Positions 1 through 4,598 of a stretch of 5,524 bases of DNA are shown here, one piece after another (the first letter of the stretch is position 1; every line of letters begins with the position of its first letter). The DNA comes from Rhodothermales bacterium. GTDB taxonomy: Bacteria > Bacteroidota > Rhodothermia > Rhodothermales > VXPQ01. The notes beneath the pieces are model-generated. The model did not search any database and was not told the origin of the DNA. It worked only from the letters and a program-made list of their open reading frames with translations. The translations under genes and the position numbers were made by a program. The DNA lies in NCBI GenBank assembly GCA_028283985.1, contig JANQSQ010000004.1, positions 1 to 5,524 on the forward strand. Reading direction: 5' to 3'.

Positions 1-723
1 TTCTATGCCGCGTTCGAGGCATGCCGCATCGCCGTCAAATACATGACTCCGGTCATCCTTCTCTCGGACGGCTATCTGGGCACGGGTTCCGAGCCCTGGC
101 TTATTCCGAACGTGGACGATCTGGAGAATTTCGAGCCGTCTTTCGCCTCGGCGCCGAACCGGACCGTGGACGGCGAAAACGTTTTCCTGCCCTATGTGCG
201 CGACAAGAAGACCCTGGCGCGACCCTGGGCCAAACCCGGAACGGCGGGGCTCGAACACCGCCTCGGCGGACTGGAAAAAGAGCATGAAACGGGCAATGTC
301 TCGTACGAACCGGAGAACCACGAATACATGGTGAAACTGCGCGCCGAAAAGGTGCAGCGCGTCGCGCAGGACATTCCGCCGCTGGAGGTGTTCGGCGAAC
401 AGGAAGGGGATCTGCTGGTCGTCGGCTGGGGATCGACGCAGGGCGCGATCGAGACCGCCGTGGACGCCTGCGTGGCGCGCGGCCTCCGGGTCGGCGCAAC
501 GCATCTCCGGCACATTGTGCCGCTGCCGAACGATCTGGGCAAAATACTCAGCCGGTACGAGCATGTGCTGGCGCCTGAACTGAACAACGGCCAGTTGATC
601 AGGCTGTTGCGCGATCAGTTCCTGCTGCCCATCGCCCCGCTCAAGAAAATCCAGGGGATGCCTTTCAAGGCGCGCGAGATCGAAGAAAAGATCTGCGACA
701 TCCTCGGACTATCCGCCGCATAA
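1..723 (+). CDS. korA: 2-oxoacid (2-oxoglutarate):ferredoxin oxidoreductase, alpha subunit, C-terminal part
   Basis: The reading frame is open from the first base, so the gene starts upstream of the window; 240 residues and the stop codon TAA (721-723) are visible. The enzyme class oxidatively decarboxylates a 2-oxoacid to its acyl-CoA and reduces ferredoxin, in the cytoplasm. Visible landmarks, numbered from the first base, are a DGYLGTGSEPW segment (about 23-33), GLEHR followed by GGLEKE (83-95), a GWGSTQGAI segment (142-150) opening the C-terminal domain, and PELNNGQL (192-199), which is typical of the end of these alpha subunits. Family members of this style are about 600 residues with a fused gamma domain, so more than half is missing. 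The beta subunit follows 49 bases downstream on the same strand, which fixes the pairing. The 2-oxoglutarate specificity is inferred from family resemblance; pyruvate or another 2-oxoacid cannot be excluded. Confidence 0.93.
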   Translation, partial: FYAAFEACRIAVKYMTPVILLSDGYLGTGSEPWLIPNVDDLENFEPSFASAPNRTVDGENVFLPYVRDKKTLARPWAKPGTAGLEHRLGGLEKEHETGNVSYEPENHEYMVKLRAEKVQRVAQDIPPLEVFGEQEGDLLVVGWGSTQGAIETAVDACVARGLRVGATHLRHIVPLPNDLGKILSRYEHVLAPELNNGQLIRLLRDQFLLPIAPLKKIQGMPFKAREIEEKICDILGLSAA

Positions 724-746
724 GACCGCGCTACCGCAATCCGTAC

Positions 747-764
747 GGGAGCAGCGCCGCTCCC
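747..764 (+). other. Small hairpin between korA and korB
   Basis: GGGAGC (747-752) and GCTCCC (759-764) are perfect 6-bp arms around a six-base loop, ending eight bases before the korB start codon. There is no T-tract, so it is not a normal terminator. It sits where a ribosome would load on korB and contains the only purine-rich GGGAG stretch in the 49-base gap, so an effect on korB translation is possible. A stem this short can arise by chance in GC-rich DNA. Confidence 0.25.
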
Positions 765-772
765 TGTCCGTC

Positions 773-2047
773 ATGAACGACACCAACGGAAAATCCGAGC
801 ACCTTCCCCCTGCCGGGAAAAAACCGACGCACCCCCCGTCAGGAAAGAAGCCGGCTATGCCCCCCCAAGGCAAGAAGCCCTCGCTCCCCGCGATAGGCAA
901 AAAACCGTCGCTTCCCCCGGGAGGAAAGAAACCGGCCATGCCCCCCGGCGGAAAGAAACCCGCAGGCGTTCCCGGCCGCAAGCCTACCGGCCCTGTGGCT
1001 GGAAAGAAAGCGGCCCTTCCGGCGGGCGCAGGGGGTGACGGAGCACCCATCACCCTGACCAGGAAGGATTTTACAACCGATCAGGATGTGCGCTGGTGCC
1101 CGGGATGCGGAGATTACGCGATCCTCGCTACCATGCAGCGGCTCATGCCCGAACTGGGCGTGCCGAAGGAAAACACGGTCTTCGTAAGCGGGATCGGTTG
1201 TTCAAGCCGCTTTCCGTACTACATGAACACATACGGGCTGCATTCCATTCACGGACGCGCCCCGGCCATCGCCACGGGGCTCAAGGCGAGCCGGCCCGAC
1301 CTGGACGTGTGGATCGTCACGGGAGACGGCGACGCCCTTTCCATAGGGGGAAACCATCTGATCCACCTGCTGCGCCGCAACGTAAACGTGCAGATCCTGC
1401 TGTTCAATAACCAGATATACGGCCTGACGAAGGGGCAGTACAGCCCCACCTCCGAGCAGGGCAAGGTTACGAAGAGTACGCCGTACGGGTCCGTCGACCA
1501 TCCGTTCTATCCCGTGCCGCTTGCCCTCGGCGCGGACGCGACATTCGTCGCCCGCACGATGGACCGCGATCCGAAGCACATGCAGGAGATGATGCGCCGC
1601 GCTCACAGTCACGGAGGCGCCGCGTTCCTCGAAATCTACCAGAACTGCAACATCTTCAACGACGGAGCCTTTTTCGAATTCACGGAAAAGAGCACGAAGG
1701 CGCACAGCACGATCTTTCTGGAACACGGCGAGCCGCTCGTATACGACAACGGGCAGCGCGGCCTGCGCCTCAACGGATTCGAACTCGAATCGATCGATCT
1801 GTCCAAGGGGAAATGGTCCGTGGACGACTGCCTTGTGTACAACGAAGGCAGCATCGAACTGGCGAACATCGTCTCGCGGATGTCCTGGCTGGAAGACCTG
1901 CCCCGCCCGTTCGGGGTGTTCTTCCGGGAAGATCGGCATTCCTACGAGGAACTTCTGGAGGAGCAAATCGAGGAAATCACCGACAAGCGCGGCAAGGGAG
2001 ACCTCAACGCCTTGCTGAATGCGGGAGATACGTGGATGATCGAATGA
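773..2047 (+). CDS. korB: 2-oxoacid (2-oxoglutarate):ferredoxin oxidoreductase, beta subunit, with repeat-rich N-terminal tail
   Basis: This 424-residue cytoplasmic subunit carries thiamine diphosphate and a [4Fe-4S] cluster; with KorA it converts 2-oxoglutarate and CoA to succinyl-CoA, CO2 and reduced ferredoxin, or runs in reverse. Residues 93-424 are the usual beta subunit. WCPGCG supplies Cys109 and Cys112, GIGCSSR supplies Cys143, and QNCNIFND supplies Cys292, the expected four cluster ligands. The TPP/Mg site is seen as GDGDALSIGGNH (184-195) followed by NNQIYGLTKGQ (213-222) with Asn212. Residues 1-92 are an added low-complexity tail of GKKPxxPPx repeats; ordinary family members start close to the CPGCG motif. 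The start at 773 is supported because no Met occurs between residue 56 and the first cluster cysteines, so translation must begin inside or before the repeats. No Shine-Dalgarno sequence precedes the ATG. It is probably co-transcribed with korA. Confidence 0.95.
   Translation: MNDTNGKSEHLPPAGKKPTHPPSGKKPAMPPQGKKPSLPAIGKKPSLPPGGKKPAMPPGGKKPAGVPGRKPTGPVAGKKAALPAGAGGDGAPITLTRKDFTTDQDVRWCPGCGDYAILATMQRLMPELGVPKENTVFVSGIGCSSRFPYYMNTYGLHSIHGRAPAIATGLKASRPDLDVWIVTGDGDALSIGGNHLIHLLRRNVNVQILLFNNQIYGLTKGQYSPTSEQGKVTKSTPYGSVDHPFYPVPLALGADATFVARTMDRDPKHMQEMMRRAHSHGGAAFLEIYQNCNIFNDGAFFEFTEKSTKAHSTIFLEHGEPLVYDNGQRGLRLNGFELESIDLSKGKWSVDDCLVYNEGSIELANIVSRMSWLEDLPRPFGVFFREDRHSYEELLEEQIEEITDKRGKGDLNALLNAGDTWMIE
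788..1027 (+). repeat. In-frame tandem repeat, about 27 bases per unit, encoding GKKPxxPPx in the KorB N-terminus
   Basis: Nine consecutive units start at KorB residues 6, 15, 24, 33, 42, 51, 60, 68 and 77. All are nine residues except the seventh, which has eight. The consensus is Gly-Lys-Lys-Pro, two variable residues, Pro-Pro, one variable residue; the first unit (GKSEHLPPA) and the last two are degenerate. The GKK of the clearest units is encoded variously as ggg-aaa-aaa, gga-aag-aag, ggc-aag-aag, ggc-aaa-aaa and gga-aag-aaa, so the protein pattern is better kept than the DNA. Residues 1-92 contain 16 Lys and one Arg against three acidic residues, giving a strongly basic, probably disordered tail. 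Confidence 0.9.
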
Positions 2048-2074
2048 TTGAGCTATTTTAGTATTTATCCGACA

Positions 2075-2098
2075 GTCCGCCCAAAAACGAGGGCGGAC
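2075..2098. terminator. Hairpin between convergent genes, possible bidirectional terminator
   Basis: GTCCGCCC (2075-2082) and GGGCGGAC (2091-2098) are perfect 8-bp arms around the loop AAAAACGA. The hairpin lies 27 bases after the korB stop and 47 bases beyond the stop of the minus-strand peptidase gene, which is the right place to separate the two convergent units. Neither side has a clean T-tract, so classic intrinsic termination would be weak; it may instead block exonuclease or assist Rho-dependent termination. Confidence 0.5.
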
Positions 2099-2145
2099 GG
2101 GTCAGTTTCATCGTTTGCCAGGCATCATCTAAGGAAGGTAATGAC

Positions 2146-2592
2146 TCAGAATGCCAATGTGTATTGACCCAGTCTGCCGTTATACACCAGTATGCAGCTG
2201 GATAATACATCTCTGCCCAGAAGCACATTATAACCACGTTTTAGTTCACAACCCGTTACAGCAAGATTGGGTATTGAATGGGAATGTTCTTCGATTTTGC
2301 CGGGAAATATAATAAGACTGATGTCAAATTGATTTGCAACGACTGGTTTGCTTCCGGTAGATGGCGTGAATATATCAATATTACCACTCGCGGGAATACC
2401 AAGTTGTTCAATAAGACTCATATCAACACAAGTACCACTAGCCCCTGTATCCACAAGTCCTGTGGCGTTTACCAGTGTGGGAACCGGTATTTTCGATTCG
2501 AGCAATGCTGTTCGGCGAGCCTGGCTTACGGATAAACCGAGTTTAAGCAAGGGACCTTTACGGGCATCTATTGGGAGAGTGAAATGGGGCAT
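2146..2592 (-). CDS. Retropepsin-like (clan AA) aspartic peptidase, 148 aa
   Basis: A small single-domain protein with the retroviral-protease type active site: LVDTGASGTCV with Asp48-Thr49-Gly50 (DTGAS 48-52), then the hydrophobic-hydrophobic-Gly element NVLLGRDVL (122-130) expected late in the fold, and a C-terminal strand ending GQYTLAF. Such enzymes act as homodimers, each chain giving one catalytic Asp. No signal peptide or membrane segment is seen, so it is likely cytoplasmic. The substrate is unknown. The start at 2592 is the first possible ATG, because an in-frame TGA lies two codons upstream; no good Shine-Dalgarno precedes it. It overlaps the end of the preceding small gene by 25 bases, so the two are surely one transcript, perhaps translationally coupled. 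Base composition is AT-richer than the flanking genes: two hand-counted 60-base lines (2161-2280) gave about 48% and 38% GC, against 68% in a line of the neighbouring oxidoreductase gene. Confidence 0.82.
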   Translation of the reverse strand: MPHFTLPIDARKGPLLKLGLSVSQARRTALLESKIPVPTLVNATGLVDTGASGTCVDMSLIEQLGIPASGNIDIFTPSTGSKPVVANQFDISLIIFPGKIEEHSHSIPNLAVTGCELKRGYNVLLGRDVLSSCILVYNGRLGQYTLAF

Positions 2593-2828
2593 GGGTCAAA
2601 AAATCTAGAAATATAATGCATGGATTCGATAGTGTTTATCTGCTTCACAAGAAAAGGCTCCAATCCGATTACGTCATAGCCATACTTTAGAGCATCATCG
2701 TAATTTGAAAAAAATCCGTAGATTTTTTCGCCCTTGATAATGACGTATTGACCTTCATGATCTCGCCATTCAGAAACATTGTTTCTGTAGACCTCCATTT
2801 CCTGTGCAAGTGCCGGTTCTTGCGCCAT
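2568..2828 (-). CDS. Small conserved-type hypothetical protein, about 86 aa, partner of the peptidase (DUF5678-like)
   Basis: The function is not known. After a short acidic helix-like N-terminus comes a compact domain of the pattern HEGQYVIIKGEKIYGFF (a strand pair), then SNYDDALKYGYDVIGLEPF (a helix) and LVKQI. I recognise this layout from small bacterial proteins of the DUF5678 kind that often sit before retropepsin-like peptidases; the name is from memory and unverified. I chose the ATG at 2828 because GAGG lies seven bases upstream of it; an in-frame ATG at 2846 would add six residues (MKRGTT) and has a purine-rich AGGGG stretch close by. The last codons overlap the start of the peptidase gene. 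No signal peptide, membrane segment or cysteine-based metal site is seen. The C-terminal tail after about residue 75 lies largely within the overlap and may not be part of the conserved domain. Confidence 0.75.
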   Translation of the reverse strand: MAQEPALAQEMEVYRNNVSEWRDHEGQYVIIKGEKIYGFFSNYDDALKYGYDVIGLEPFLVKQINTIESMHYISRFFDPCPISLSQ

Positions 2829-2862
2829 AGTTGTGCCTCGCTTCATTTGCCCCTACCCTTTA

Positions 2863-2883
2863 ATACCCGTGACTAACGGGTAT
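2863..2883. promoter_or_regulatory. 8-bp inverted repeat just upstream of the small-protein gene
   Basis: ATACCCGT (2863-2870) and ACGGGTAT (2876-2883) form a perfect inverted repeat with the five-base centre GACTA. It ends about 35 bases before the preferred start codon (2828) and 17 before the alternative one (2846). On the minus strand the distal arm runs into TATTAA, which could serve as a -10 hexamer, so the repeat could be an operator overlapping the promoter or a leader hairpin. On the plus strand a run of five T follows after seven more bases, so a weak terminator reading rightward is a second possibility. Confidence 0.35.
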
Positions 2884-2914
2884 GTTCGGGTTTTTGAGGT
2901 CGATTTGATGCATA

Positions 2915-3061
2915 CTAGGGGGGTTTGCGTCTGGAATAGGTCCATAGTAACAGCCAAAGGGTGACATATGCAATACCCAACGACACAAATCTTCCCCTGC
3001 GTTTACCCGGGAATGCTGTAACAACGATCAGGTAATGCCAGTCTGGCGCACCGCCAATCAT
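2915..3061 (-). CDS. Doubtful 48-aa ORF with one hydrophobic segment
   Basis: This short ATG-started frame lies 86 bases upstream of the preferred start of the small-protein gene, on the same strand. The product has a polar first half (starting MIGGAPDWHY) and a hydrophobic stretch VSLGIAYVTLWLLLWTY (about 26-42) followed by SRRKPP, which looks like one membrane helix with a positive cytoplasmic end. No Shine-Dalgarno is seen, an in-frame stop lies shortly before the ATG, and I recognise no family. It could equally be a chance frame or a fragment of a decayed gene. Confidence 0.2.
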   Translation of the reverse strand: MIGGAPDWHYLIVVTAFPGKRRGRFVSLGIAYVTLWLLLWTYSRRKPP

Positions 3062-3193
3062 GACGAAGTCAGATCATTGCCGTCCTATATCGCTCTGCAT
3101 ACCTGACCGCCGTCCAAATCGGAACCGAGCGGTAACCGGACTTGCGTTTCGATAACCAACATTTCAAGGCAACCGTTATAGTTGCTACCCCCT

Positions 3194-4435
3194 TTACGGC
3201 CTCCACGTCCCCTTCGCCACGGCAGGCACGAAATCTTCCAGCCCCTCGGGTTTCCAGAGCAGGGTACGCTCCAGTTCGGCGCTCATGTACGCCGTCATGA
3301 GGAGTTCCACCACTTCGAGGCCGGCATGGAAATCCACGTCGGACTGCTTCCCGTCCAGAAACTGCTGGACGAAGTAGCGATTCTCGTTCTCGTAGCCGTA
3401 CTCGGAGGCCTCGTTGCCGACCACCGGCATCAACCCTTGTTCGGCGTTTTGCTTTTCGACCAGATCTTCGCCCTGGGCGCCGGACACTTCCCGGCTGAAG
3501 AACAGCTTCGTACCGGCGTCGAGCGTGTTGTGGTACATGGAGTACTCGGGCCCCAGTAGTTCCGAACTGAGGCGCAACCCCGCCCCGACGAAACTCCACG
3601 AGGTGGTCACCTCCGCAATCAACGGGCGCCCCTCTTCATCCTCGTATTCTATCGTGGCGCGCGCAAAGTCCTCGGACGGGCGATTCGCATAATCCACTTC
3701 CGGGCCGAACCGTTTTTTCAGGTCCTCCACATAATGCGGGCGCGACCATTTCAGGCTGGCGATATGGGCCGAGACTTTCTTCAGGCGAATGCTGCCGCGC
3801 CGTGCGCCCGGGGCCGTGAGCAGATACCGCCCCACTTCCACACTGTGACACATCATGTCGTTCAACACGCCGCCGCCCTGCATTTCTCCCTGCCAGAACC
3901 AGGGGGCATGCGGACCGCTGTGCTCCTCGGCGGCGCGGGCCAGATAGGGGCGGCCCGTGATCGCCGCCGCCCGGCGCCAGATGATTTCATGGCCGCGGAC
4001 GAGACCCGGCTCGAACAACTGATCTTCGAGATAGCCGTGCAGCACGCCCGCTTCCTCGACCAACTCGACGACGCGCTTCGCCTCCCGCACGTTACGGCCC
4101 AGCGGTTTCTCGCAGGCGATGCCGACCAGTTCCCCCTTCCCGGACTTGATCGCCGCCACGATCTCTTCCATGTTCTCGATACGCTTGTGGTTCGGCCCGC
4201 ATATCCACAGCGCATCGATAGCCGGGTCCGCCACCATGTCGGTGATCGAATCATAGGCCTTCGCCTCGCCTACGCGGAGCTCCCGTGCATAAGCCGCCGC
4301 GCTTCCCGCGCGGCCGCGGTTTGGACTCCAGACGCCGAGTACGTCCGCATCGCGGACCGCCTGCCAGGACAATAAATGAAACCGGGTGATGAAACCGCTG
4401 CCAATGAAACCTACCCCAAGTCGCCGTCCAGCCAT
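3194..4435 (-). CDS. Gfo/Idh/MocA-family NAD(P)-dependent oxidoreductase, 413 aa
   Basis: A probable cytoplasmic sugar- or polyol-type dehydrogenase; the substrate is unknown. The N-terminus is a Rossmann fold with the dinucleotide loop GFIGSGFI (residues 9-16), then LWICGPNHKR (76-85) and the family signature EKPLGRN (109-115), whose Lys110 is the usual catalytic or cofactor-contacting lysine. The C-terminal domain carries GGGVLNDMMCHSVEV (187-201) with Asp193 and His197, the conserved D-x-x-x-H pair of the active site. Length is slightly above the usual 330-390 residues. The frame stays open for 101 codons upstream of the chosen Met, but that stretch crosses the promoter and the start of the divergent gene and resembles no family, while the ATG at 4435 places the GxGxxG-like loop at the expected N-terminal position. 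No Shine-Dalgarno is seen. The gene is divergent from the TRAP binding-protein gene, so shared regulation is plausible. Confidence 0.9.
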   Translation of the reverse strand: MAGRRLGVGFIGSGFITRFHLLSWQAVRDADVLGVWSPNRGRAGSAAAYARELRVGEAKAYDSITDMVADPAIDALWICGPNHKRIENMEEIVAAIKSGKGELVGIACEKPLGRNVREAKRVVELVEEAGVLHGYLEDQLFEPGLVRGHEIIWRRAAAITGRPYLARAAEEHSGPHAPWFWQGEMQGGGVLNDMMCHSVEVGRYLLTAPGARRGSIRLKKVSAHIASLKWSRPHYVEDLKKRFGPEVDYANRPSEDFARATIEYEDEEGRPLIAEVTTSWSFVGAGLRLSSELLGPEYSMYHNTLDAGTKLFFSREVSGAQGEDLVEKQNAEQGLMPVVGNEASEYGYENENRYFVQQFLDGKQSDVDFHAGLEVVELLMTAYMSAELERTLLWKPEGLEDFVPAVAKGTWRP

Positions 4436-4484
4436 GTCGTAAAATCGGGTTTTTGCGTGAATGGTGTGCGTGCGGCCAACAAAG

Positions 4485-4515
4485 TAGGCATTCCGAGCGT
4501 TCCCGTGCGTATAAT
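4485..4515 (+). promoter_or_regulatory. Candidate promoter for the TRAP binding-protein gene
   Basis: TATAAT at 4510-4515 matches the housekeeping -10 element exactly and lies 83 bases before the start codon. The -35 side is poor: TAGGCA (4485-4490) agrees with TTGACA at four of six positions but at a 19-base spacing. In GC-rich sequence an exact TATAAT in a divergent gap is unlikely to be idle, but the element could also serve as part of the opposite promoter. Confidence 0.4.
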
Positions 4516-4586
4516 TCAGGGAAGAAATTTGCCGGCGCGCCGCATGCATACGCGGAACGGCCCCAGACGTTGCGCCGGCCGAGTCC

Positions 4587-4596
4587 GATTCGAATC
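4587..4596. promoter_or_regulatory. Self-complementary GATTCGAATC directly before the TRAP start codon
   Basis: A perfect 10-base palindrome ends two bases before the ATG at 4599, occupying the place where a Shine-Dalgarno sequence would be expected. It could be an operator half-site pair or a leader element, but isolated 10-base palindromes occur by chance. Confidence 0.2.
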
Positions 4597-4598
4597 CG

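Larger units (their letters stand above)
2847..3193. other. 347-base gap without a convincing gene
   Basis: This stretch separates the small-protein/peptidase pair from the 3' end of the oxidoreductase gene, both on the minus strand. It contains the inverted repeat at 2863-2883, a doubtful minus-strand ORF of 48 codons (2915-3061), and a 17-codon plus-strand ORF (2968-3021) that I do not believe. A weak 5-bp hairpin, GCAAC/GTTGC at 3169-3185, lies eight bases past the oxidoreductase stop and has no T-tract. I see no tRNA, no transposase remnant and no terminal inverted repeats. It presumably holds the promoter of the pair and may be a remnant of whatever brought the pair in. Confidence 0.6.
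4436..4598. promoter_or_regulatory. Divergent promoter region between the oxidoreductase and TRAP genes
   Basis: Both adjacent genes start outward from this 163-base stretch, so it must hold both promoters unless one is expressed from further away. It contains an exact TATAAT (4510-4515), the self-complementary CGGCGCGCCG (4533-4542) and the self-complementary GATTCGAATC (4587-4596). For the minus-strand gene the best-looking element is TACTTTG, read on that strand at about 4480-4486, a near match to the Bacteroidota -7 element TAnnTTTG; no convincing partner lies upstream of it. Confidence 0.5.

Noticed and set aside
788..1027. Reading the repeat block as a CRISPR or non-coding satellite
   Set aside because: Units are about 27 bases with no unique spacers, stay in frame with KorB, and vary mostly at synonymous and linker positions.
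709..1053. Minus-strand frame with GFFPxGG-like repeats
   Set aside because: This is the reverse reading of the KorB Lys/Pro repeats and needs no separate explanation.
1202..1966. Minus-strand open frame of 254 codons inside korB
   Set aside because: It lies wholly opposite the conserved KorB core, which carries all cluster and TPP motifs; it is a mirror of biased codon use.
2968..3021. 17-codon plus-strand ORF preceded by AAAGGG
   Set aside because: Too short, no recognisable peptide, and opposed to the equally doubtful 48-codon frame; likely chance.
2136..3037. 8-base direct repeat AGGTAATG at 2136-2143 and 3030-3037 flanking the AT-rich pair
   Set aside because: Could be read as a target-site duplication, but there are no terminal inverted repeats or transposase, the copies do not sit at clear composition borders, and an 8-base match over this distance can be chance.
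3069..3599. Minus-strand frame of 176 codons overlapping the oxidoreductase 3' end
   Set aside because: Most of it is an alternate reading of the oxidoreductase gene; the part beyond its stop is short and unlike known proteins.
3734..4375. Plus-strand frame of 213 codons opposite the oxidoreductase
   Set aside because: No domain is recognisable, while the minus strand encodes GFIGSGFI, EKPLGRN and the D-x-x-x-H motif.
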